This document shows, one piece after another, positions 54,262 through 64,000 of a stretch of DNA of 64,000 nucleotides; the stretch's first letter is position 1; each line of letters begins with the position of its first letter. Source of the DNA: Allacma fusca (lineage: Eukaryota > Arthropoda > Collembola > Symphypleona > Sminthuridae); assembly GCA_947179485.1 (NCBI GenBank), contig OX359248.1, positions 45,456,847 to 45,520,846 of the forward strand, in the 5' to 3' direction. The position numbers and the translations under genes were made by a program. The notes beneath the pieces are model-generated. The model ran no database searches, was not told the origin of the DNA, and worked only from the letters and a program-made list of their open reading frames with translations.

Positions 54262-57200
54262 TCAATATTGTCTGTGTCCAGTCAGAAACTCCACATAGAT
54301 GTCGCGAGACCACTTTATTACCTCGGAGATAGCCAGTTTTCTCATCAGGATGAGGTTAGATTTCGCAGCAAGCTTGGTCAGGAACTCGTCATTGCCAGGG
54401 TCCCATGATCCTAAAGATCCTATCACCACTGGTTCCACTGTGACTTCTGCTCCTTGGTATCGTTGTTTGTATTTTGCAATCAGTGGTTGATACTTGTCTA
54501 GTTTTCGTTGCCGGGCATCTACTAGGGCCTGTGCCAGGTTCTCAAATGGGATGGTGACGTCAATGATGAAAACTCTTGATTTTGAAGTCATCTCCTCTAA
54601 TAGTACCAGGTCAGGTCGTAGTTCAGTTCCGATTGCAGCTGTGTTTTCACTCAGTATTCGCATCTTCTTCCTCCGGTTCCCGAGGGCAGCTTTCTTCACG
54701 CGTTCGAGTACTGCATTGTGTCGTAGGGTCTGGGCATGTAGATATGGAGGGCAGTGATTGAGTACGTGGGGTAGTGTTTCATTTTCTGCTCCACATCGTC
54801 TACATTTATTGTCGCAGTTATGGTCCCATATTTTGGCACCGTTGAGGGGAACCTGGTTGAGTCTCGCTCTATGTATGAAGCGCCAGTCCGCGAATCTCGT
54901 GTGCGCGCCAGAGTTGTAGAAGTGAGTGCTGGACTTCGCCATTCCTACACATTCCAGGACATTCCCTTGATTAGGTTTGGAAAGTAGAATTTGGTCCCGC
55001 AGCTCACGTTGGTGTGTGCGTATTTTCCGAGCGACTAGTTTACTCTACTGGGATTTGACTGTAGTATTTCCAAATTTTATGGTTTTGAATGACCCGTTTT
55101 CAAAGTCCCAAGTGATTCCGAATCTCGTTGATGCTGCACGGGCTCTAGTCCAGATGTTGCTTCTGGCGTTGGTATTTCCTCTGAAAGGTACATTATTTGA
55201 CCCGTTGAGGAATTCACAGATTTCTGGCCAAGTGGTTTCTCTTCGAATTCGCAGTCTAACTGTTCTTCGCAGGCTCCGAGCAGCTGCTTCTTTGATAACT
55301 CTGTCACGGGAGGTGAGGAGTTTAATGGCTCCGTCGATTGCGAAGATGTCGTTGTCTTCAGCAAGTAACGGGATGGACATTGCTCCAGATTTTCTACTCC
55401 CGTATAGAAATTCCGTGCAAGCACTATTGGGGAGGTTGAGGGTCTTTTTTATTCCTTTCCTTAGGAGGTCGTCAATCGCTTTCCATTCAGTTTTATTAAA
55501 CTGGTTGGTCCTGATGGCATAGTTGCAGGAGGGGAAAAAGAAGGTTTTGAGTGCATCAATTCTTTGCCACGGGGCTAGTTTGGCTTCCAGGATTTTTGAG
55601 GCATAGTTGAGGTGGTTCTGGAGGGTGCCCAAGTGGTTGTTGAGGGAGAAACCAATAGGGTTTCCAAGGTATAGCATGGTGTCGCCTTCCCCAAGGCATT
55701 TGATTGGTTCTTCATTGATGGTGAATTGGGTTATTCTTGAGCCGGCGGGGGTTTTGCCACTGCGGTGTATTGTAGCACATTTTGTGACATTAAATTCTAC
55801 CCCTATTTTCCGTATGTCTTCTACAAGGTATTCCAGTTTTTCTTGGGCCTCTGGGACAGACTTTGCCAGTGGGATCCAGTCATCTGCAAACGCCAGCATA
55901 TGCAGACAGTGTGACTCATATCCTTCGTAAAGTCTTTGTATCGATGGGTTAGTCATGAGGTTATATAGGTCCCCGCTTAGTCGGTGGCCTTGCTGGACTC
56001 CATTTTGAATCAGTATTGGATCAGAGGATGCAGAGTCAGTGATGATAGTAGTGGTGGCGCCAGTGTACATATCCTGGACAATCTTAGTGAAGATGGTACC
56101 CGTTCCATATTTGATGGTGGCAAGAATTATGGCGTCGTGAGGGGCATTTCCAAATGCATTCTTGGCGTCGAGGGGTATTGCGATATACTCACTCTTCTCA
56201 TTGAGGGCTTCCTCGAATACTTCGTTGAGCATAAAGTTGTGCTCGAAGCACCCGTCATGTGGCGTAAAACCTTTTTGAGCTGGATGGAGGATGTTCTCTG
56301 TCATTAGCCAAACTCTGAATCGCCTCGCTACCAGTCCGCAGTATGTTTTATAGATAGTCCTGGATATAGCAATAGGTCGCCAGTTGGTAATGGTGTTGGG
56401 GTCCCCCTTCTTGTAGATAAGTACAGTCTTTGAGGTCTTCCATATTGATGGTACACGGCAGTACTTGAGGCATGTGTTGTATATGGGGGTTAGGACTGTG
56501 GCAGAGGGGTCCAGTAGACGCCAGTGCTTGTATGTGAGTCTGTCATCTCCTGGAGCTGTGTTCTCACTTTTCTTTAGGATGTCAACCGTTTCTTTGTCGC
56601 GGAAGTTATCCATGTATACTTCTCTAGTGGCAGGGGTGATATTTTGGAAGTATGAGGGGTCACTAAGTTTTCTGGCATTGGTGGATTGAAAGTGCCTGGT
56701 GACTTCTTCTATTGGGATTTTACACCTGTCTCCTTCACCCTCCGTGATTAATCGAACCGCTCTTCTTCTATTTCGATTGTAAAGCTTCTGGATCTCCTCG
56801 GGATTCTGTATGTTGATTTTCTTGGGGGCAGTGGGGCCATTTTGCAGAACTTCTGGTAGTTTGACTGCTGTTTGGGCACAGATAGTGATCTCGTTGATTA
56901 TGTCTTCAAATTCAGTCCAGTTTTGCTCAGAGCTTTTACTCTCCAGGATATACATGATGCGTGGTAAGAAAGCATGAAGGGCAGATTCGTCATTCGCATC
57001 AATCATTTGTGGCTCGAATGGGGCACGTAGTTCAGGATCTTCTGGCTGGTCTGGGAGGGGTTCATCTTCCGTAACACTGGTAGTGCTACCATCGATTATG
57101 GTTGCAGAACTGCTAACTGAGGATGAGTCGTCGTCACTTCCTTCATCCATGTCTCCCGGTAGGGGGAGTATCTGGGGAGAGGTTACGATTTCTGCGTTAG

Positions 57201-58019
57201 CAGTGGGTAGCTCAGTCGGAGAGATACTATTGCTGTTTGGGGGCAGTTGGTCTTCGGTTGGTTGTCTCTCTTCTCCGACTCCGTGGGTCTCTTGTTGGGT
57301 ACCCTGTATTAAACTCACAGCATTCTGAACAATCGTGTCTGTGTTAAGGTTAATGTCATGGTTAGGGCTCAGAGCATTTAAAGGTAATTCGTTAGGGACC
57401 TGACTGTCAATTACCGCCTCCAGGAAATCCTCGATCTCAAGGTTGGCCAGTTGGGAGATATTGTGGTGTGAGGATTGTTGAGCCCTCTGCGGGGGGCAAG
57501 TGCCTAGTCTCCTACGTAACGACGAGTTCTCTGGCATTTGGGATAGCTGATTTTCCCTGTCCCTTCTCTTAGCTTTGGCGAGAGTATGGTTTTGTAGGGC
57601 TTTCTTCTTCAGGAATGCAGCACCGCATCCCTCGTCCGGGCATTTGAAAGAATGAGCTCATCCGGGTCCATTACGCTTGTGTCTGCGATGGTGCTGAGAT
57701 TTGGGGCTGTTGAGGTCGAGGGTGGTAAGGGATCAGGTTCCCGTGACCTGGATCTAGTTCGGGTCGAGATGGCGGTACATCTGTGGCTAGATGGTTTCAT
57801 CCCGAGTTCCTGGTCACAGCGACTGCAGATATTGATGCTGCCATTGATGTTGATGCTGTGGTTGCTCGTATAATGCTTCTCTAGCGAGCGCCGTTGGGAC
57901 GTCCATCCTGAGGTACTGGCAGTGTATGATGCAGCGCATCCATTCTCAGGGCAGCGGAATATGGTTGGGACTGGGTGGTAAACCACGATTTTGTCATCGC
58001 GTCTTTTCGGTTGGCTCAT
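54262..58019 (-). pseudogene. nearly intact R2-like ORF, one frameshift and one in-frame stop (unit 2)
   Basis: Frames 58019-57609, 57537-55045 and 54942-54262 are the counterparts of unit 1. Protein differences are minimal (PEIC versus PEIF near the C terminus of the second frame; KSNL versus KSYL and SRDIY versus SRVIY in the last). The frameshift near 57643 and the TAG at 55042-55044 are shared, so both lesions predate the duplication. Confidence 0.88.
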
Positions 58020-58020
58020 T

Positions 58021-58224
58021 TTGGACCTAAATCATAAAATTCAATAGCTTATTTGTTTATTGTGGCCATTCTGGTTGGGGGTTAGGTTATGCGGGATACT
58101 TCGATTGGGTTTCAGCTCCAATCAAGCGGTCGGGTTGTCGGCTGCTCCTTCGTGAGACAGATTTCAGCCCTGTTCAGGCGTTCTGGTTGACAGCTGCTCC
58201 TCCGCGAGACAGATTGTAGGTAGA
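58021..58224. other. leader between the two R2-like copies of unit 2
   Basis: Identical to 51640-51843. Confidence 0.55.
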
Positions 58225-59960
58225 TTATATGGTCCTGGATATAGCAATCGGTCTCCAGTTGGTAATGGTGTTGGGGTCCCCCTTCTTGTAGATAAGTACA
58301 GTCTTTGAGGTCTTCCATATTGATGGGACACGGCAGTACTTGAGACATGTGTTGTATATGGGGGTTAGGACTGTGGCAGAGGGGTCCAGTAGGCGCCAGT
58401 GTTTGTATGTGAGTCTGTCATCTCCTGGAGCTGTGTTCTCACTTTTCTTCAGAATGTCAACCGTTTCTTTGTCACGGAAGTTGTCCATGTAGACTTCTCT
58501 AGTGGCAGGGGTGATATTTTGGAAGTATGTGGGGTCACTATGTTTTCTGGCATTGGTGGATTGAAAGTGCCTGGTGACTACTTCTATTGGAATTTTGCAT
58601 CTGTCTCCTTCACCCTCTGTGATTAATCGAACCGCTCTTCTTCTATTTCGATTGTAGAGCTTCTGGAGCTCTTCGGGATTCTGTATGTTGATTTTTTTGG
58701 GGGCAGTGGGACCAATTTGTATAACTTCTGGTAGTTTTACTGCTGTTTGGGCACAGATGGTGATCTCATTGATTATGTCTTCAAAGTCAGTCCAGTTCTG
58801 CTCCGAGATTTCACTCTCCAGTATATGCTTGATGCGTGGCAAGAAAGCATGAAGGGCAGATTCGTCATTTGCATCAATCATTGCTGGCTCGAACGGGGCA
58901 CGTACGTCAGGATCTTCGAGCAGGTCTGGGAGGGGTTCAAATTCCGTAACGCTGGTAGTGCTACCATCTATTATGGTTGAAGAACTGCTAACTGAGAAGG
59001 AGTCGTCGTCATTTCCATCATCTATCATGTCTTCAGGTGGGTGAGGAAGAGGAGAAGAAGTCGTTATTGCTGCGTTAGTGGTGGGTAGTTCAGCCAAAGG
59101 GATAATGTTGTTGGTTGGAGGAAGTTGTTCTTCGAGTGGTTGTCTCTCTTCTGCGACCGCGTGAGTCTCCTGTTGGGTACCCTGTATGCCACTCACATCA
59201 TTCTGGACATTCATGTCTGTGTTAAGATTAATGACATGGTTAGGGCTCAGATCATTTATATATAACTCGTTAGGGACCTGACTGTCGATTACCGCCTCCA
59301 GGAATTCCTCACTCTCGAGGTTAGCCAGTTGGGAGATATTGTGGTGTGATGATTGTTGAGGCCTTTGCGGGGGCAAGTGCCTAGTCTCCTACGTAATGAT
59401 GAGTTTTCTGGTAGTTGGGAGAGCTGGTTTTCCTTGTCCTGTCTCTTTGCTTTGGCGAGAGTATGGTTTTGTAGAGCTTTCTTCTTCAGGAATGCGGCAC
59501 CACATCCCTCGTCTGGGCATTTGAAAGGGAGCTCCTCCGAGTCCATTACGCTTGTGTCTAAGATGGTGCTGAGATTTGGGGCTGTTGAGGTCGAGTGAGG
59601 CAAGGGATCAGGTTCCCGTGACCTAGATCTAGTTCGGGTCGAGATGGCGGTACATCTGTGGTTAGACGGTTTCATCCCGAGGACCTGTTCACGACTGCAG
59701 ATATTGACGCTGCCATTGATGTTGATGTTGTGGTTGCTCGCATAATGCTTCTCTAGCGAGCGCCGTTGGGATGTCCATCCTGAGGTACTGGCAGTGTACG
59801 ATGCAGCGCAACCGTTCTCAGGGCATCGAAATATGGTTGGGACTGGGTGGAAAACCACGATTTTGTCTTCGCGTCGTTTTGGTTGACTCATTTTGTAGCT
59901 ATCATTGCTTTGAAGGACTTCGAGTATAAATATCGAAGACTGTTGCACACTGGCTCGCAA
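58225..59960 (-). pseudogene. 3'-truncated R2-like copy (unit 2)
   Basis: Copy of 51844-53579 with the same frameshift and the same break after TNWRPIAISRTI. Confidence 0.85.
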
Positions 59961-60097
59961 ATAGTATTAATGAGAGTCGCATATTTCACGTGCTCCGTCA
60001 ATGCATTGTATAAGTACGGCCGAGAAAAATTGTCAGAGTCTGAAGAAGAGCTACCAAAGCCTGTCTTTAACGGCTAGTGGTGGCTATGCTGCTCGTA

Positions 60098-60455
60098 TTT
60101 TAATATAGAGCCAACATAAGGAAAATGAATATGCTGCAACGATATAGCATAGCTAATAAGGCTGGCAGCAATATAGAAGAATAGATAGGGTAGGTAATTA
60201 TAAATTACCAGGTCGTACCTATGGAGATTTCCTCGTTGGGAGAAATCCAATAGTACAGGGTACGGAGAAGCTTTTATGCTTTACTTAAGAATCTTTATTT
60301 GAATAATAGTGGGCCAGTCCTGACTGTACTGCAATGCCAGGTCAACCCGTGTCCCGGCTGGAGCAAGCTCCAAAACCAGGACTATTTCCAAAAATCAGTT
60401 TAATATACTGGGGTCCATTTGGACCCGTATCAGATATTAAGCTGATAAGAACAGA
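60098..60455 (-). repeat. R2-like conserved 3' UTR of the 1,123-aa element
   Basis: Almost identical to 53717-54070 although the coding region upstream belongs to a clearly different subfamily; similarity stops at about 60456. The stretch 60456-60625 is specific to this element. Confidence 0.8.
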
Positions 60456-60625
60456 TAGTTATTTATTGCATTTTTGCATTTTGTGCATGTTTCATTGTCA
60501 TTTGTTTTGTTAAATATAAATAATTTTCTTGTGCTGTAATATTGGGAAACAGAAAAGAGAAAGCACACGTCATTCATACATAAATTGTTCTAATCATTGT
60601 CAAATGTTACATTGTATTATATGCA

Positions 60626-63600
60626 TTAGTATTGTCTGTGTCCCGTCAGGAACTCAATGTAAATATCTCTAGACCACTTAATTACATCAGAAACTGCAAG
60701 TTTCCTCATCATTAATAAATAAGATTTAGCACATAATTTAGATAGGAAGTTGTCATTACTTGGGTCCCAGGATCCAAGAGATCCTAAGACTATGGGTTCT
60801 ACGGAGACGTCTGAGTTAGGGTACCGTTGCTGGTATAATTGAATGAGTGGTTGGTATTTGTCAATTTTACGTTGTCGTGCGTCAGTCAGAGCTTGTGGGC
60901 GGTTTTCAAATGGAATTGTGACGTCCACAATGTACACTTTCTTCTTCTGGACAGCGTCTTCAAGTAGTACTAGGTCTGGTCTTAGTTCTGTTCCCATTGA
61001 TGCAGTGTTTTCGCTGAGAACCGTCATCTTTCTTCTTCTGTTTCCAAGGGCCATCTTTTTGACCCGGTATACTATGGCGTTGTGCCGTCTAGTTTGTCCC
61101 TGCAGGTAGGGTTTACAGTGATTGAGGACGTGTGGGAGGGTCTCATTGTCGGCGTTGCATCTACGGCATCGTTTGTCGCTGTTATTGTCCCACACCTTTG
61201 CGCCATTCAGTGGTACTTGGTTGAGGCGTGCACGATGAATGAATCGCCAGTCTGCAAATCGCGTGTGCGATCCCGATGCGTAGAAATGTGTACTGGCTTT
61301 ACTCATTCCGACGCATTCGAGAACTTTCCCTTGGTTGGGTTTGCTGATGAGGATTTGATCTCGAATTTCTCGTTGATTCTGGCGTAGTTTGCTCGCTATC
61401 ATTCTGCTCTGGTGTGACTTAAGTGTAACATTTCCAAAGCGAATACACTTGAAGACACCATTTTCAAATTCCCATTCAACTCCTAGTTTTGCGGCTGCCA
61501 TTCGTGCTCTTGTCCATATGTTTTTCCGTGCGTTAGTGTTTCCTCTGAAGGGATTTTCATTAGATCCATTGAGGAACAGACAGATTTCGGGCCATGTTGT
61601 TTCGCGCCGGATGCGTTTGCTGACCGTCCTGCGAAGACTTTGCGCTGCAATTTGACGTAGTGCGCTATCACGTGAGGTGAGAAGTTTGATTGCACCATCT
61701 ATTGCGAAGATGTCATTGTCCTCCCATAGTAAGGGTAGTGCCATAGCGCCGCTCTTTCTACTTCCGTATAGGAATTCAGTTGTGGCACTGTTGGGTAGAT
61801 TAAGCGTTTTCTTAATTCCTTTCCTCAGCAGTTGGTCAATTGTTTTCCATTCCGCTAAGTTAAATTGGTTGGTGCGGATGGCATAGTTGCAAGATGGGTA
61901 GAAGAAGGTTTTCAGGGCGTCTAATCTCTGCCATGGTGCTAGCTTGGACTCCAGTATCTTGGTTGCATAGTCTAGGTGGCTCTGTAGGGATCTTAAGTTG
62001 TTGTTGAGGGCGAATCCAATCGGATTGCCCAAGTAGCTCATTGTTTCTCCAGAGTCCATGCATTTTATAAGTTCTCCGTTGATTCTGAAGTCTGAAGTCC
62101 TAGCTCCCGCAGGGGCTTTTCCACTTCTATGTATCGTGGCACATTTTGCGACGTTGAACACAACTCCGATCTTCCGGATGTCTTTGACGAGGAAGTCAAG
62201 TTTCTCATGAGCTTCATCTACTGATTTGGCAATCGGGATCCAGTCATCAGCAAATGCTAGCATGTGAGGACGGTGGGATTCATACATCTCATGTAGTCTA
62301 ACTAGTGTCGGATTGGTGGTGAGGTTGTATAGGTCTCCACTCAACCGATGTCCTTGTTGGACGCCATTTTCAATGGGTATAGGTGCCGTAGATTCACTAT
62401 CTGTGATAACTGAGGTATAAGCATCCGTGTACATATCGCGGATGATTTCAGTGAAGTCGTCACCGGTTCCATACTTTACTGTTGCTAATATGATAGCGTC
62501 GTGAGGAGCATTTCCGAATGCATTAGTGGCGTCAAGTGGGATGGCAATGGTATCATTCTTCTCATTCAGGGCCTCATCAAATACTTCGTTTAGTATGAAG
62601 TTGTGCTCGAAGCACCCGTCGTGTGGGGTGAAGCCTTTCTGGGATGGGTGTAGAATTTTTTCTGCACACAGCCAGACTCTAAAACGCCGGGCTACAAGAC
62701 CACAGTAGGTCTTGTATAGTGTCCGGGATATTGCGATGGGTCTCCAGTTAGAGATTGTAGAGGGGTCACCTTTTTTATAAATTAGTACCGTCTTGGAAGT
62801 TTTCCAGGCAGAGGGAACACGCCGATACTTGCGGCAGATATTAAATATCGGAGTAAGTACTGTGGCTGCTGGATCAAGAAGCCGCCAGTGTTTGTATGTT
62901 AGGCGATCATCTCCGGGGGCGGTATTCTCACTCTTCTTGAGTACATCTATTGTTTCCTTTTCGGAAAAGTGATCCAAGTTCACCTTCATTCCGGCTGGGG
63001 TGATACCATCAAAATAGGAGAGGTCGCTGGGCTTTCTTGCATTGGTCTCAGTGAAGTGTGTGGTGATGTCTTGTATGGGGATCTTGCATCTGTCTCCTTC
63101 ACCCTCAGTTATTAGCCTCACCGCTCTTCTCCTGTTCCGGTTGTATAACTTTTGGACTTCCTCAGGGTTATGAATGTTTATTTTCTTAGGAGCAGTTGAT
63201 CGGGTAGTTTGGATTTCTGGAAGATTTACTGCTTTTTGGGCACATAACGTTAGGTCTTCAAGAAGGGATTCAAACGTCAGCCAATTCTCATTACTGGCTT
63301 CCTCTTCCAGGAGATGTAGTAGTCGAGGTTTAAAGGGGTGTAGTACCGATTCATCATTCGAGTCAATCATTACTGGTTCAAATGGTACGCGTAGGTCAGG
63401 GATCTCGTGTTGATCTTCGTGCTGAGGGACGCTAACTGGTTCCTCATCCTCGCTTAGTCCGGTTTCTGCCTCCCCAATTACAGTAGAGGCGTTGCTCTCT
63501 GAGGAAGATGAGCTGTCGCTATCATTCCCTGGGTCGTCCTCTTCAATTTCTATGTTTAGTATAGCAGGACCTTGTGGGGTAGGTTCTGGGTTGGTTAGGG

Positions 63601-63997
63601 CGGTCACAGGTTGGCATTGAAGTGATGATGGTGGTGTTACAGTCGGAGAAGCGTGAGAGGTTATGCCCGGTGCTGGTTGGCTAGGGGGCGAGTATACGGA
63701 TAAAGGAGTCTCAACGCTTATGATTTCCTCCAGAAATGCCTCAGTATCAAGTCTGTTAAATTGGGACTCCGTAATTATTCGGGGAGATGGTAATATACTC
63801 GAGGAGCGGTCTTCAAGGCGAGTCCGTAGAGATGAACTTTGAGGGAGCTGAGATAGCTGTCTCTGTTTTTCTCTCTTCTTTGATTTGGCGATCGTGTGGT
63901 TCTGAAGAGATTTAGAGTTCAAGAATGCTGCCTCACATCCCTCATCTGGGCATTTAAATGGTAGTTCATCTTCAACTTCGACTGTGCTCATGTCCAT
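60626..63997 (-). CDS. R2-like non-LTR retrotransposon protein, uninterrupted, 5' end outside window
   Basis: A 1,123-residue open frame reaching the window edge. In order: C2H2-type finger FKCPDEGCEAAFLNSKSLQNH (residue about 14), acidic Ser-rich linker, GDRCKIPIQDITTHF, RT start APGDDRLTYKHWRLLDP, KKGDPSTISNWRPIAIS, IPLDATNAFGNAPHDAI, GVQQGHRLSGDLYNL, catalytic FADDWIPIAKS (about residue 590), thumb/linker, knuckle CRRCNADNETLPHVLNHC, and the restriction-like endonuclease with LRPDLVLLEDA and VYIVDVTIPFENRP. It would nick DNA and prime reverse transcription at the nick. Relatives have two more fingers upstream, so the Met at 63997 is probably internal. All catalytic motifs are present: the best candidate for an active R2-like copy here. 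Confidence 0.92.
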   Translation of the reverse strand: MDMSTVEVEDELPFKCPDEGCEAAFLNSKSLQNHTIAKSKKREKQRQLSQLPQSSSLRTRLEDRSSSILPSPRIITESQFNRLDTEAFLEEIISVETPLSVYSPPSQPAPGITSHASPTVTPPSSLQCQPVTALTNPEPTPQGPAILNIEIEEDDPGNDSDSSSSSESNASTVIGEAETGLSEDEEPVSVPQHEDQHEIPDLRVPFEPVMIDSNDESVLHPFKPRLLHLLEEEASNENWLTFESLLEDLTLCAQKAVNLPEIQTTRSTAPKKINIHNPEEVQKLYNRNRRRAVRLITEGEGDRCKIPIQDITTHFTETNARKPSDLSYFDGITPAGMKVNLDHFSEKETIDVLKKSENTAPGDDRLTYKHWRLLDPAATVLTPIFNICRKYRRVPSAWKTSKTVLIYKKGDPSTISNWRPIAISRTLYKTYCGLVARRFRVWLCAEKILHPSQKGFTPHDGCFEHNFILNEVFDEALNEKNDTIAIPLDATNAFGNAPHDAIILATVKYGTGDDFTEIIRDMYTDAYTSVITDSESTAPIPIENGVQQGHRLSGDLYNLTTNPTLVRLHEMYESHRPHMLAFADDWIPIAKSVDEAHEKLDFLVKDIRKIGVVFNVAKCATIHRSGKAPAGARTSDFRINGELIKCMDSGETMSYLGNPIGFALNNNLRSLQSHLDYATKILESKLAPWQRLDALKTFFYPSCNYAIRTNQFNLAEWKTIDQLLRKGIKKTLNLPNSATTEFLYGSRKSGAMALPLLWEDNDIFAIDGAIKLLTSRDSALRQIAAQSLRRTVSKRIRRETTWPEICLFLNGSNENPFRGNTNARKNIWTRARMAAAKLGVEWEFENGVFKCIRFGNVTLKSHQSRMIASKLRQNQREIRDQILISKPNQGKVLECVGMSKASTHFYASGSHTRFADWRFIHRARLNQVPLNGAKVWDNNSDKRCRRCNADNETLPHVLNHCKPYLQGQTRRHNAIVYRVKKMALGNRRRKMTVLSENTASMGTELRPDLVLLEDAVQKKKVYIVDVTIPFENRPQALTDARQRKIDKYQPLIQLYQQRYPNSDVSVEPIVLGSLGSWDPSNDNFLSKLCAKSYLLMMRKLAVSDVIKWSRDIYIEFLTGHRQY

Positions 63998-64000
63998 AAT

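Larger units (their letters stand above)
53704..60084 (-). repeat. tandem unit 2 (6,381 bp) of R2-like DNA
   Basis: Same content as unit 1. Its 3' UTR shares the CCAGTCCTG variant with the copy at 60310, whereas unit 1 has CCGGTCCTG. Confidence 0.93.

Noticed and set aside
1..64000. CRISPR arrays, rRNA genes, prokaryotic operons
   Set aside because: None seen; introns, retrotransposons and composition show eukaryotic DNA. R2-type elements can sit in 28S rDNA, but no rDNA flank was recognised here.

Overview
This is a repeat-dense, AT-rich eukaryotic nuclear window made almost entirely of transposable elements at different stages of decay. The element families (R2/NeSL-type non-LTR retrotransposons with a restriction-like endonuclease, a Helitron, a hAT-type MITE, and a BEL/Pao LTR element with a phlebovirus-like envelope remnant) and a Tre1/moody-like receptor sequence suggest an arthropod host. 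No species-level marker was recognised.

Layout. 1-1.9 kb: two short host-like (or unrecognised element) gene pieces on +, one a two-exon Cys/His-finger protein; an N gap lies at 2205-2404. 3.2-8.6 kb: decayed R2-like fragments in both orientations, one interrupted by a 0.5-kb insert with a strong hairpin. 8.95-21.2 kb: a degraded autonomous Helitron on minus (Rep plus Pif1-like helicase, recognisable 3' hairpin and CTAG end). It is split by a 1.27-kb hAT MITE with an 8-bp target duplication, and by a plus-strand R2-like element that itself carries a minus-strand R2-like element: at least three layers. 22.4-42.5 kb: a head-to-tail segmental duplication (block A, variable spacer, block C, then A', a different spacer, C'). 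The first spacer carries a small decayed zinc-ribbon gene. The second A block was split by the BEL/Pao element at 27379-38629, so the first A block preserves the empty insertion site.

The BEL/Pao element is the most striking content. Its 2,639-residue open frame runs gag (with a 449-residue N-terminal extension), protease, reverse transcriptase, RNase H, integrase, and then, in the same frame, a complete seven-transmembrane rhodopsin-class receptor most like arthropod Tre1/moody receptors. A signal-like segment follows, then in another frame a truncated phlebovirus-Gc-like envelope piece. The two 449-bp LTRs are almost identical, so the insertion is young. Three small leader frames of unknown function lie between the 5' LTR and gag. 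The 3' LTR is separated from the envelope remnant by 77 bp of target-site DNA, so the 3' end is rearranged.

42.2-64 kb: an array of R2-like elements all on minus, head to tail. It includes a nearly exact tandem duplication of a 6,381-bp unit (47323-53703 and 53704-60084); each unit holds one nearly intact element and one copy cut off inside the reverse transcriptase. An almost uninterrupted 1,123-residue R2-like frame (60626-63997) runs to the window edge. The elements share a conserved 3' UTR of about 370 bp although their coding regions diverge. No convincing cellular housekeeping gene, rRNA or CRISPR array is present.
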